Positions 17,479 to 28,422 of a stretch of 64,000 nt of DNA are shown piece after piece. A program made the translations under genes and the position numbers. The notes under the pieces are model-generated. The model saw nothing but the letters and a program-made list of their open reading frames with translations. It had not been told where the DNA came from and did no database searches. Source of the stretch: Catellatospora paridis (lineage in GTDB: Bacteria; Actinomycetota; Actinomycetes; Mycobacteriales; Micromonosporaceae); assembly GCF_009720365.1 (NCBI RefSeq), contig NZ_ML769312.1, positions 744,001-808,000 on the forward strand, given 5' to 3'. Position 1 is the stretch's first letter, and every line of letters starts with the position of its first letter.

Positions 17479-18369
17479 GTGACCGGGCTGGAGCTGCTCC
17501 GCGGCCGGCTGGTGGCGGCCGGGTACGCGGTCCGGACGATCACGCCCGCGACCGGCGGCGTGATCGCGACCGCGGGCCTGGTCACGCTCGACGGCGGCGG
17601 CCAGGTGTTCGCCAAGACCCTGCCGCCGCCCACCGCGGCCGGTTCGCAGGTCGGCGACCTGTTCGAGGTGGAGGCCGCCGGCTTGCGGGAGTTGCGTGAG
17701 CCGGGCGGCGTGCGGACGCCGGATGTGCTGCTGGCGTCGCCGGACGTGCTGGTCCTGGCGGCGATGCGTCCCCGCGGCGACGACGGGGCGTACTGGGCGG
17801 CGCTGGGCCGTGCGGTCGCGGCCCTGCACGCCGGCACCGTGGCCGCGCGGCATGGGTGGCACCGTGACGGGTGGCTGGGCCGGCTGCGCCAGGACAACAC
17901 CTGGCACGACGACGGGTACGCGTTCTTCGCGCAGCGCCGGGTGCTGCGCTGGCTGCCCGAGCCGCTCGTCGAGCAGGCGTTCGACGCTGCCGACCGGCGG
18001 GGGCTGGAGCGGCTGTGCGCGGCGCTGCCCGAGCTGGTCCCGCCATCGCCGCCGGTGCTGACCCACGGCGACCTGTGGGCCGGCAACGTGCTCGCCGACG
18101 ACACCGGCGCGCCGGTGCTGATCGACCCGGCGGTGTCCTACGCCTGGGCGGAGCTGGACCTGGGCATGCTGTGGTGCTCGCCGCCGCTGCCGGGCAAGGA
18201 GCGGTTCTTCGACGCGTACGCCGAGCACGCGCCGCTGCGCGACGGCTGGCGCGACCGGATGGAGCTGATGTTCCTGCGTGAGCTGCTCAGCATCATCGCC
18301 CATGGCGACGACGACTGGGGCGCCGCCGACATGGTCCGCCGCCTGATCGCCCCGTTCCGCCGCCGCTGA
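17479..18369 (+). CDS. fructosamine kinase family protein
   Basis: A 296-residue kinase of the fructosamine-3-kinase/aminoglycoside phosphotransferase fold. It carries HGDLWAGNVLAD (catalytic loop with Asp and Asn) and LIDPAVSYAWAELDLGML (metal-binding Asp), both specific to fructosamine kinases. The family phosphorylates ketosamines on glycated proteins or small molecules, making them unstable and so reversing glycation. GTG 17479 starts four bases after the phosphatase stop codon. A phosphatase and a deglycating kinase side by side may act on the same sugar-amine compounds, but that is conjecture. Confidence 0.9.
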   Translation: MTGLELLRGRLVAAGYAVRTITPATGGVIATAGLVTLDGGGQVFAKTLPPPTAAGSQVGDLFEVEAAGLRELREPGGVRTPDVLLASPDVLVLAAMRPRGDDGAYWAALGRAVAALHAGTVAARHGWHRDGWLGRLRQDNTWHDDGYAFFAQRRVLRWLPEPLVEQAFDAADRRGLERLCAALPELVPPSPPVLTHGDLWAGNVLADDTGAPVLIDPAVSYAWAELDLGMLWCSPPLPGKERFFDAYAEHAPLRDGWRDRMELMFLRELLSIIAHGDDDWGAADMVRRLIAPFRRR

Positions 18370-18500
18370 TGCCCCGATCGCCGCATCCGCGCCCGAAAGA
18401 GGTGGGGTGAAACGGTGTAAAGGGTGGTGTAGGGGGCATGGGGGCTTAGGGTGTTGATGGATCACCCCCGACCGTGTGGATCGAGTACGGGAGGGAACGT

Positions 18501-18881
18501 ATGGGAGACAAGCAGTTCTTTCGCAAGGTCGCCGAGTTGTCGGGGCTGACCGTGGAGGAGGCCGCCGACACCACGCGCGCCACGCTGGAGTGCCTGGCCG
18601 CGCGGCTGAGCAACGGCGAGAACCGGCATCTGGCGGCGCACCTGCACGAGGGCCTGCGCGACTCGCTGCCGCCCAACGACCGCATCCAGTGCTTCGACCT
18701 GCCGGAACTGCTGCGGCGGGTGCGCGAACGCACCGGCCTCAACGACCGCGACACCGAGGCCGGGGTCCGCGGCGTGCTGACGGCCCTGCGCGAGGACCTC
18801 GGCGACGAGACGTTCGACCACGTCATGCAGCAGCTTCCCAACGATTTCCGGACGATGGCCCGGGTTCGGGCCGCGGCCTAG
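18501..18881 (+). CDS. DUF2267 domain protein
   Basis: A 126-residue protein of the DUF2267 family, all-helical and of unknown function. Signature stretches are FFRKVAELSGL, AADTTRATLECLAARLSNGE, LAAHLHEGLRDSLP and LREDLGDETFDHVMQQLPNDF. ATG 18501 is selected over an in-frame start nine codons earlier because a GGGAGGGAA site precedes it. Its TAG stop shares the four bases CTAG (18878-18881) with the TAG stop of the gene on the other strand. Confidence 0.88.
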   Translation: MGDKQFFRKVAELSGLTVEEAADTTRATLECLAARLSNGENRHLAAHLHEGLRDSLPPNDRIQCFDLPELLRRVRERTGLNDRDTEAGVRGVLTALREDLGDETFDHVMQQLPNDFRTMARVRAAA

Positions 18882-19630
18882 GGCCCGCGGTAGGCCACCA
18901 GGTCGGTGCGGTCGGCGGCCCCGGTCTCCGACCGCACCAGCCCCACCTGCGGGGCGTAGAAGCGGTGCAGCCGCACGCCGCGCGACAGCGGCGACGTCTG
19001 CTCGAGTTCCACCACGTCGCGGTACGCCCCGGCGGCCACGCTGACCTGCTCGCCGACGCCGAGCACCCGGGCGGAGTCCTCGAAGCGGCCGCGGCTGTGC
19101 CCGATCCGCCACCGCTGCCCGACCACCGGCCGGGCCGCCATCGCGATGCCGGGCTGGGCCCCCTCGGCGCCGGCCCGCCAGCCGTCGACGCCGGTCAGGG
19201 AGCCGTCGACGTAGTTGCGGGCGGACTCGCCGAGCAGCCACACGTTGCCGGTGCTGTCCTGGGCGTACCAGCCGGTCAGGTCCTGCACGACGCCGCCGCC
19301 GGCGTCGGTGGTCAGCGCACGGGCCGCGACCGTGGCGACGCCCGCGACCGTCGGGCCGTCGGCCACGGTGACCTCGGTGCGGATGTCGCCGTCGGGGCCG
19401 ACGGTGAGGTAGTTCCACCGGCCGCCGACCGGCAGCGGCAGGTACGGGTTGTCGACGCGGGTGGTGAAGTCGGCCGGGTCGAGCCGCACCGGCTGGTCGC
19501 CCTGCGGCAGCGGTGACGGGGCCGGGGCCGGGGCGGGGGTGGGCGCGGCGGCGGGCCGTGCCGGGCCGGGGCCGGCCAGCAGGCTCGCGGTCAGGGCCAG
19601 CGCGAGGGTGAGCGGCTGCAGGTGGACCAC
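18878..19630 (-). CDS. secreted protein of unknown function
   Basis: A 250-residue protein starting at GTG 19630. The start MVHLQPLTLALALTASLLAG looks like a Sec signal peptide, followed by an Ala/Pro linker (PTPAPAPAPSPLPQG) and a beta-rich domain of ~200 residues: NPYLPLPVGGRWNYLTVG, DLTGWYAQDSTGNVWLLGE, VGLVRSETG. No cysteine in a lipobox, so it is probably released or wall-associated. The domain opening (DNPYLPLPVGGRWNY) recurs in several uncharacterised secreted actinobacterial proteins; I cannot name a family. It diverges from the long operon starting at 19710. Confidence 0.7.
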   Translation of the reverse strand: MVHLQPLTLALALTASLLAGPGPARPAAAPTPAPAPAPSPLPQGDQPVRLDPADFTTRVDNPYLPLPVGGRWNYLTVGPDGDIRTEVTVADGPTVAGVATVAARALTTDAGGGVVQDLTGWYAQDSTGNVWLLGESARNYVDGSLTGVDGWRAGAEGAQPGIAMAARPVVGQRWRIGHSRGRFEDSARVLGVGEQVSVAAGAYRDVVELEQTSPLSRGVRLHRFYAPQVGLVRSETGAADRTDLVAYRGP

Positions 19631-19709
19631 CCACCCATGCTCGCAACGCACCTGCCCCAGAAATGTGTGTTTAGCGGTAACCGCCCGGCTAAATCCCGAT
19701 ATTGGAAAG

Positions 19710-21002
19710 ATGGGCGGCGTGAGCGAGCGCAGCACCCACGTGGTGGTCATCGGCGGCGGATTCGCCGGCGTCGCCTGCGCCAGGACGCTCACCGGCCAGC
19801 CCGACATCTCGGTGACGCTGCTGGACCGCAACGGCTACCACCAGTTCCAGCCGCTGCTCTACCAGGTCGCCACCGCCGAGATCGACCCCGCCGACGTGTC
19901 CTACGACCTGGCCGACATGTTCGCCGAGCACGACAACGTCGAGGTCCGCACCGCCGACGTCACCGCCGTCGACCCGCAGACCCGCACCGTGACCCTCGCC
20001 GACGGCGGCACCGTCACCGGCGACGTGCTCGTGCTCGCCGCCGGCGCGCAGGCCAACTTCTTCGGCGTGCCCGGCGCCGCCCAGCACGCGTACCCGCTGT
20101 ACACCCTCGACGACGCGCTCCGGCTGCGCGAACGGCTCCGCGAGGTCTACGTCGAGGCCGCCGCCGAAGGCCCGGCGAGCGCCGGCGAGATCACCTTCGT
20201 GGTCGTCGGCGGCGGCGCGACCGGCGTCGAGACCGCGGGCGCGCTCGCCGAGCTGGTCGGCACGATCCTGCCCCGGCAGTTCGAGAAACTCGCCCTGATC
20301 CGCTCCCGGGTCGTGCTCGTCGACCACGGCCACGCCGTCCTCGGCCCGTTCGGGCCCGGCGCGCAGGCCTACGCCGCCGAGCAGCTGCAGCGCCGCGGGG
20401 TGCGGCTGCGGCTGGGTGTCACCGCGACCGAGGTCTCCGCCGACCACGTCACCCTCGACGACGGCACGACCGTGCCGACCAGGGCGACCGTGTGGGGCGG
20501 CGGCATCGCCGCCGCGCCGCTCGTCGGGGCCTGCGGCGTGGGCACCGGCCGCGGCGGGCGCGTCGACGTGCGCCCCGACCTGACCGTCGACGGCCACCCC
20601 GACGTGTACGCCGCCGGCGACGCCGCGAACATCACAGGCGCCGACGGCCTGCCCCTGCCGCAGCTCGCATCGGTGGCGCAGCAGGCCGGCCGCTGCGTCG
20701 GATTCAACATCATCGCCGCTGCGTGCGGGCGGCCGCGCAGCGCGTTCGCGTACCACGACAAGGGCATCATGGCGATGATCGGCCGGGACGCGGCGGTCGC
20801 CGAACTCGGCGCCCGCCACCACGAGCTGCACGGCCGGATCGCGTTCGCGGCATGGCTGGGCATCCACGCGTACCTGATGGCCGACGCCCGCGCCGAGACC
20901 AACGCGTTCGTCACCTGGGCCGAGGAGTTCTACCTGCGGCCCGGCCACTGCCCGCAACGGCTGCTCACCCCGCCCGCCACGACTGCCAGGAGCGCGTCAT
21001 GA
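19710..21002 (+). CDS. NAD(P)/FAD-dependent oxidoreductase (NDH-2-like)
   Basis: A 430-residue two-dinucleotide-fold flavoprotein similar to type II NADH dehydrogenase. FAD site: VVVIGGGFAGVACARTL; NAD site: FVVVGGGATGVETAGALAEL; second FAD site: HPDVYAAGDAAN. RNGYHQFQPLLYQVATAEI is the usual NDH-2 quinone-side stretch, and YHDKGIMAMIGRDAAV is also typical. It would oxidise NADH and reduce quinone at the membrane face, although the C-terminal amphipathic helix is short (IAFAAWLGIHAYLMA). It is the first gene of a seven-gene operon and overlaps zwf by four bases. A GTG at 19719 is an alternative start. Confidence 0.88.
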   Translation: MGGVSERSTHVVVIGGGFAGVACARTLTGQPDISVTLLDRNGYHQFQPLLYQVATAEIDPADVSYDLADMFAEHDNVEVRTADVTAVDPQTRTVTLADGGTVTGDVLVLAAGAQANFFGVPGAAQHAYPLYTLDDALRLRERLREVYVEAAAEGPASAGEITFVVVGGGATGVETAGALAELVGTILPRQFEKLALIRSRVVLVDHGHAVLGPFGPGAQAYAAEQLQRRGVRLRLGVTATEVSADHVTLDDGTTVPTRATVWGGGIAAAPLVGACGVGTGRGGRVDVRPDLTVDGHPDVYAAGDAANITGADGLPLPQLASVAQQAGRCVGFNIIAAACGRPRSAFAYHDKGIMAMIGRDAAVAELGARHHELHGRIAFAAWLGIHAYLMADARAETNAFVTWAEEFYLRPGHCPQRLLTPPATTARSAS

Positions 21003-22419
21003 CCGCACCCGCGACACCCGCGCCCGCGGACGTGCTCGTCGTCTTCGGCATCACCGGCGACCTGGCCAAGGTGATGACGTTCCGGTCGCTGTACCGCCTC
21101 GACCGGCGCGGCCTGCTCACCTGCCCGGTCATCGGCGTCGCCGGCGACGACTGGACCGTCGACAAGCTGCGCGAACACGCCCGCGAATGCATCACCGGCG
21201 CCGGCGAGCAGCTCGACGAAGCCGTGTTCGCCCGCTTCGCGGCCCGCCTGTCGTACCTGTCCGGCGACTTCACCGACGCCGGGCTGTACCAGCGCGTCGC
21301 CGCCGCCGTCGGCGACGCGGGAACACCCGTGTCGTACCTGGAGATCCCGCCGTCGCTGTTCGCGACCGTCGTCAAGGGCCTGTCCGAAGCCGGGATCGTG
21401 CGCGGCGGGCGGGTCGTGGTCGAGAAACCGTTCGGCCACGACCTGGCCTCGGCCCGGGCCTTGGCCGAACAGCTGCACCAGTACCTCGACGAGTCGCAGC
21501 TGTTCCGCATCGACCACTTCCTCGGCAAGATGGGCACCGAGGAACTGGTGTACCTGCGGTTCGCGAACACGATGCTGGAACCGGTCTGGAACCGCGCCCA
21601 CGTCGACAGCGTGCAGATCACCATGGCCGAGGACTTCGGCGTCGAGGACCGCGGCCACTTCTACGACCCCGTCGGGGCGCTGCGCGACGTCGTCGTCAAC
21701 CACCTGATGCAGGTCCTGGCCGGCGGGGCCATGGAACCCCCGGCCGGCCGGCACCCCGACGCGCTCAAGAACGCGCAGGTGGCCCTGTGGAGCGCGGTCG
21801 CCGACGCCGACCCGGCCGACTACGTGCGCGGCCAGTACGACGGCTACCAGCACATCGACGGCGTCAAACCCGGCTCGACCACCGAGACGTACGCCGCCCT
21901 GAAACTCGAGATCGACAACTGGCGCTGGTCCGGCGTGCCGTTCTTCATCCGCACCGGCAAACGCCTGCCCGCCACACAGACCGAGTTCCGGGTCGTGTTC
22001 AAACGCCCACCCCGGCTCGGCCTGCCCGCGCTCGCCGGCGGCATGCCCGAACCCGACCAGTTCGTCATCAAACTCGACCCGACCACCGGCACCCGGCTGC
22101 GCCTGGACGCCCGCCGCGCCGACGCCGACGGCCCCGAACCGATCACCCTCGACATGGAGTTCGCGACCGAGGGCGGCGAAGGCCCCACCCCGTACGAGGT
22201 GCTGCTGCACGCCGCCCTGATCGGCGACGCCAACCGGTTCACCCGCCAGGACGGCGTCGAGGAGACCTGGCGCATCCTGCAGCCACTGCTCGACAAACCG
22301 TCCCCGATCGAGCCGTACGCGCCCGGCACCTGGGGCCCCGCCGGCGCCGAGCAGCTCGTCGCCGGACACGGCTGGCGCGGCCCGTGGATCGTCGACACCG
22401 ACCCGCCCGGCAAGATGCC

Positions 22420-22423
<4 letters not shown>
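20999..22423 (+). CDS. zwf: glucose-6-phosphate 1-dehydrogenase
   Basis: A 474-residue glucose-6-phosphate dehydrogenase, oxidising glucose-6-phosphate to 6-phosphogluconolactone with NAD(P). The cofactor loop reads GITGDLAK (family consensus GASGDLA), EKPFGHDL follows, and the active-site motif RIDHFLGK is at residues 170-177. Length is in the normal 460-510 range. It overlaps the gene before it and the gene after it by four bases each. Finding zwf here, away from opcA, tal or pgl, suggests a paralogue devoted to this operon rather than the housekeeping copy; that is inference. From here on GAA and AAA become frequent, unlike in neighbouring operons. Confidence 0.93.
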
Positions 22424-24308
<1,885 letters not shown>

Positions 24309-24309
<1 letters not shown>

Positions 24310-25901
24310 TGGACGCCTACGACGTGATCATCATCGGGACCGGAGCCGGCGGCGGCACCCTCGCCCGCTACCTCGCCCCGTCCGGCAAACGCATCCTGCT
24401 GCTCGAACGCGGCGACTGGCTGCCCCGCGAACCCGAGAACTGGGACACCGCCGAAGTCTTCGTCAACAACCGCTACATCTCCAAGGACACCTGGTACGAC
24501 AAGCACGGCAACGGATTCCAGCCGCAGGTCCACTACTACGTCGGCGGCGCCACCAAACTCTACGGCGCCGCCCTGTACCGGCTGCGCCGCGAAGACTTCG
24601 GCCAGCTCCAGCACCACGACGGGACGTCACCCGCCTGGCCCATCTCCTACGAGGAGATGGAGCCGTACTACACCATGGCCGAACAGCTCTACGAAGTCCA
24701 CGGCAACCGCGGCGAGGACCCCACCGAACCGCCCGCGTCCGGGCCGTACCCGTACCCGGCACTGCACCACGAACCGCGCATCCAGCAGCTGTCCGACGAC
24801 CTCGCCGCCGCCGGCTACCGCCCCTTCCACGCACCCGTCGGCGTACGCCTCAACGAGCAGAACATGCCCTACAGCATCTGCGTGCGGTGCCAGCACTGCG
24901 ACGGCTTCCCCTGCCCGCTGCACGCCAAGTCCGACGCCGAAACCCTCGCCGTCCGGCCCGCGCTGCAGGCGCCCAACGTCACCCTGCTCACCCACGCCCA
25001 CGCCGTACGCCTCGAGACCAACCTCGCCGGCACCGCCGTCACCCAGGTCGTCGTCGACCACGAAGGCCACGAGGAACGCTACTCCGCCGACATCGTCGTC
25101 GTGTCGGCCGGAGCCGCCAACTCCGCGAAACTGCTCCTCATGTCCGCCAGCGACCTGCACCCGCACGGCCTGGCCAACAGCTCCGACCAGGTCGGGCGCA
25201 ACTACATGTTCCACCTGTCACAAGCCGTGCTCGCCCTGTCCCGCGAACCCAACGAAACCCGGTTCCAGAAGACCCTCGGCCTCAACGACTTCTACTTCCG
25301 CGGACCCGACTTCGACTACCCCATGGGCAACATCCAGATGATCGGCAAATCCGAGCCCGACATGTACCGCGGCGAGAAACCCCTCGCCACGAAACTCGCC
25401 CCCACCTGGGCCCTGGCCGACGTCGCCCGGCACGCCGTCGACTTCTGGCTGTCCACCGAAGACCTGCCCCGGCCCGACAACCGCGTCACCGTCAGCCGCG
25501 ACGGCCACATCGTGCTCGACTACACCCCGAGCAACCCCACCGCCGCCAAACGCCTCTACCACCAGCTCAAATCCATGCTGTCCACCATGCAACTACACGA
25601 GGACCACCTGATCCACCGGTTCGCGTACATGAAGACCGACATCCCCATCGCCGGAGTCGCCCACCAAGCCGGCACCTGCCGCTTCGGCACCGACCCCGCC
25701 ACATCCGTGCTCGACGCCCACTGCAAAACCCACGAACTCGACAACCTCTACGTCGTCGACACCAGCTTCTTCCCCAGCATCGGCGCGGTCAACCCGGCAC
25801 TCACCGCCATGGCCAACGCCCTACGCGTCGGCGAACACCTCGCCGGACGCCTCGGCGTCAGCTACGCCGCACCCGCCACAGCCCCCGGAGCGCCGCGGTG
25901 A
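24309..25901 (+). CDS. GMC oxidoreductase with a four-cysteine cluster
   Basis: A 530-residue flavoenzyme. FAD site: VIIIGTGAGGGTLARYL; then YYVGGATKLYGAAL, the GMC signature area; the C-terminal half has HQAGTCRFGTDPATS and the active-site pair region AVNPALTAMANALR. Cys191, 194, 197 and 202 form CVRCQHCDGFPC in the middle of the chain, roughly where the catalytic subunit of bacterial FAD-glucose dehydrogenase binds a 3Fe-4S cluster. This implies electron transfer out of the enzyme rather than to oxygen, but cluster binding is unproven. No signal peptide. The likely substrate is a sugar or alcohol, given the GH15 and debranching neighbours. It starts within TGATG of the GH15 gene. Confidence 0.88.
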
Positions 25902-26263
25902 CCGACCCCACCGCCGACTACTTCCACAGCCTCGGCGAACACGGCCGCTACCCGCTGCTGCGCGCCACCTCGGGCACCATCCGCTTCGACCTCGGCGGCG
26001 ACGGCCACGCCGAACACTGGCGCGTCACCATCAACAAAGGCCACATCGAAGTCAGCCGCGGCAGCGAACACGCCGACTGCGTCGTACACGTCGCCAAGGC
26101 CCTGTTCGACGGCATGGTCACCGGCCAGGTCAACACCATGGCCGCAGTGCTACGCGGCCAGATCGACGTCGAAGGCGAACTACACCTCATCGTCATGCTC
26201 CAACGGCTGTTCCCCGGACGGCCACCGCTGCCCGCATCGACGACCCGGAGGCACCACAAATGA
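25898..26263 (+). CDS. SCP2-like small protein
   Basis: A 121-residue protein matching the SCP2 sterol-carrier fold in length and pattern: TSGTIRFDLGGDGHAEHWRVTINKG... then HADCVVHVAKALFDGMVTGQ and VLRGQIDVEGELHLIVMLQRLFPG. The DG.V.G and G.I.V.G pattern is typical of SCP2 domains, which bind hydrophobic ligands in a tunnel. It overlaps the GMC gene (GTGA) and the debranching gene (ATGA). Its place in a sugar operon is unexplained; it might carry a lipid-linked sugar or a quinone-like acceptor. The last residues (STTRRHHK) are basic. Confidence 0.78.
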   Translation: MTDPTADYFHSLGEHGRYPLLRATSGTIRFDLGGDGHAEHWRVTINKGHIEVSRGSEHADCVVHVAKALFDGMVTGQVNTMAAVLRGQIDVEGELHLIVMLQRLFPGRPPLPASTTRRHHK

Positions 26264-28422
26264 CCACCACCGGCTCTGTCAGCACCCTCGACGGCAACAC
26301 GTTCGTCGTCAGCGACACCGCCGGCGACATCGACGCCTCACCCACCGAACCCAACGGCCTGTTCTCCTGGGACACCCGCTACCTGTCCCGCTGGGTCCTC
26401 ACCCTCGACGGCCACCGCCTCAACCCGCTGTCCACCGACGACCTGCACTACTTCGAAACCCGCTTCTTCCTCGTCCCCGGCACCGGCACCGTCTACGTCG
26501 ACGCGACCCTGTCGATCATCCGCCGCCGCGAGGTCGTCGACGGATTCCGCGAAGAACTCACCATCCTCAACCACAGCGCCACCCCCGTGAACCTCACCCT
26601 GCGACTCGACGCCGCCGCCGACTTCGCCGACCTGTTCGAGGTCAAAGACCACCTCAAGAAAAAGGGCAAGTACTACACCCGCATCGACGACAACCTGCTC
26701 CTGCTCGGATACGAACGCCAGACATACCGCCGCGAAACCCTCATCAACACCGCCGCGTCCACCCACGTCGACGCCCACGGCCAGACCACCGACGCCCCCG
26801 CCGCCGCCATCGACGCCGACGGCGTCACCTTCACCGTCCACCTCGGCGGGCACAGCAGCTGGAACACCGAACTGCACGTGCGCTGCTCCCTGTGGGGCTG
26901 GGCCGCCAACCAGCGCGTCACCGCCCGCACCGAGACCGGGCACACCCGCAAGGACATGGAAGAAGACCTCGACGAGTGGATCGCCGGCGCCCCGAAACTC
27001 GAATGCGACTGGGAACCCCTCAAACACACCTACCGGCGCAGCCTCACCGACCTCGCCGCCCTGCGCTTCGCCCCCATGACCTCCGGCGAACGCACCCTGC
27101 CCGCCGCCGGCCTGCCCTGGTTCATGACCATGTTCGGCCGCGACAGCATCCTCACCAGCCTGCAGGCCCTGCCATACGCCCCGTCGCTGGCCGCCACCAC
27201 ACTCGCCGAACTCGGCGCCCGCCAAGGCAGCCGCATCGACGACTTCCGCGACGAAGACCCCGGCAAAATCCTCCACGAGATGCGCTACGGCGAACTCACC
27301 GCCTTCGAAGAACGCCCCCACTCCCCCTACTACGGCTCCGCCGACAGCACCGCCCTGTTCCTCATCCTGCTCGACGAATACGAACGCTGGAGCGGCGACA
27401 CCAAACTCGTCCGCGACCTCGAATACGAAGCCCGCGCCGCCCTCGACTGGATCGACCAGTACGCCGACCTGCGCGGCGACGGCTACGTCTGGTACCAGAC
27501 CCGCAACCCCGACACCGGCCTGGAAAACCAGTGCTGGAAAGACTCCTGGGACTCCATCTCCTACACCGACGGCCGCCTGCCCGGCTTCCCCCGCGCCACC
27601 TGCGAACTACAGGGCTACGCCTACGACGCCAAAAAACGCGCCGCCCGCCTCGCCCGCACCATCTGGCGCGACCCCACCCTCGCCGACCGGCTCGACGAAC
27701 AAGCCGCCGACCTCAAACGCCGCTTCAACCGCGACTTCTGGATCGAAGACCGCAAGTACTACGCACTCGCCCTCGACGCCGACGGCACCCAGGTCGACGC
27801 CCTGTCCTCCAACATCGGCCACCTGCTCTGGTCCGGCATCGTCGAACGCCGCCGCGCCCACCACATCGTCGAACACCTGCTCGGCCCACGCCTGTACTCC
27901 GGCTGGGGCATCCGCACCCTCGCCGAAGGCGAAGAACGCTACAACCCCGTCGGCTACCACGTCGGCACCGTCTGGCCCTTCGACAACTCCTTCATCGCCT
28001 GGGGCCTACGCCGCTACGGCTACAAGAACGAAGCCGCCCGCGTCGCCGCCGGCATCCTCGACGCCGCCGAATTCTTCAACGGCCGCCTACCCGAAGCCTT
28101 CTGCGGCTACGACCGCGCCGTCACCAAATACCCCGTCCCCTACCCCACCGCCTGCAGCCCCCAAGCCTGGTCCACCGGCACCCCACTACTACTGCTCGGC
28201 ACCATGCTCGGCCTGCAAGCCGTCGACGAACACCTCGTCGTCGACCCCGCCCTGCCCGTCGGCATCGGCCACCTCGCCCTGCTCGACGTCCCCGGCCGCT
28301 GGGGACACCGCGACGCCTACGGCCGCGGCCGCGTACAGGTCCGCGCCGACGACCGCCTCCGCAAACTCCGACCCCAGCTGTCCACCCTGCAAACCCTCGT
28401 CAACCGGCGCGAAAACCGATGA
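26260..28422 (+). CDS. glycogen debranching-type amylo-alpha-1,6-glucosidase
   Basis: A 720-residue two-domain protein. Residues ~1-230 are the GDE N-terminal beta-domain (LDGNTFVVSDTAGDI and NGLFSWDTRYLSRWVL). Residues ~280-700 are the (alpha/alpha)6 hydrolase domain: AGLPWFMTMFGRDSILTSLQ, YYGSADSTALFLILLDEYERW, CWKDSWDSI, YHVGTVWPFDNSFIAWGL and YPTACSPQAWSTGTPLLLL. Proteins of this group cleave alpha-1,6 branches or related oligosaccharides. No signal peptide. It works alongside the GH15 enzyme in the same mRNA, so both probably act on one alpha-glucan or oligosaccharide. GAA and AAA strongly dominate over GAG and AAG here. Confidence 0.9.
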   Translation: MTTTGSVSTLDGNTFVVSDTAGDIDASPTEPNGLFSWDTRYLSRWVLTLDGHRLNPLSTDDLHYFETRFFLVPGTGTVYVDATLSIIRRREVVDGFREELTILNHSATPVNLTLRLDAAADFADLFEVKDHLKKKGKYYTRIDDNLLLLGYERQTYRRETLINTAASTHVDAHGQTTDAPAAAIDADGVTFTVHLGGHSSWNTELHVRCSLWGWAANQRVTARTETGHTRKDMEEDLDEWIAGAPKLECDWEPLKHTYRRSLTDLAALRFAPMTSGERTLPAAGLPWFMTMFGRDSILTSLQALPYAPSLAATTLAELGARQGSRIDDFRDEDPGKILHEMRYGELTAFEERPHSPYYGSADSTALFLILLDEYERWSGDTKLVRDLEYEARAALDWIDQYADLRGDGYVWYQTRNPDTGLENQCWKDSWDSISYTDGRLPGFPRATCELQGYAYDAKKRAARLARTIWRDPTLADRLDEQAADLKRRFNRDFWIEDRKYYALALDADGTQVDALSSNIGHLLWSGIVERRRAHHIVEHLLGPRLYSGWGIRTLAEGEERYNPVGYHVGTVWPFDNSFIAWGLRRYGYKNEAARVAAGILDAAEFFNGRLPEAFCGYDRAVTKYPVPYPTACSPQAWSTGTPLLLLGTMLGLQAVDEHLVVDPALPVGIGHLALLDVPGRWGHRDAYGRGRVQVRADDRLRKLRPQLSTLQTLVNRRENR

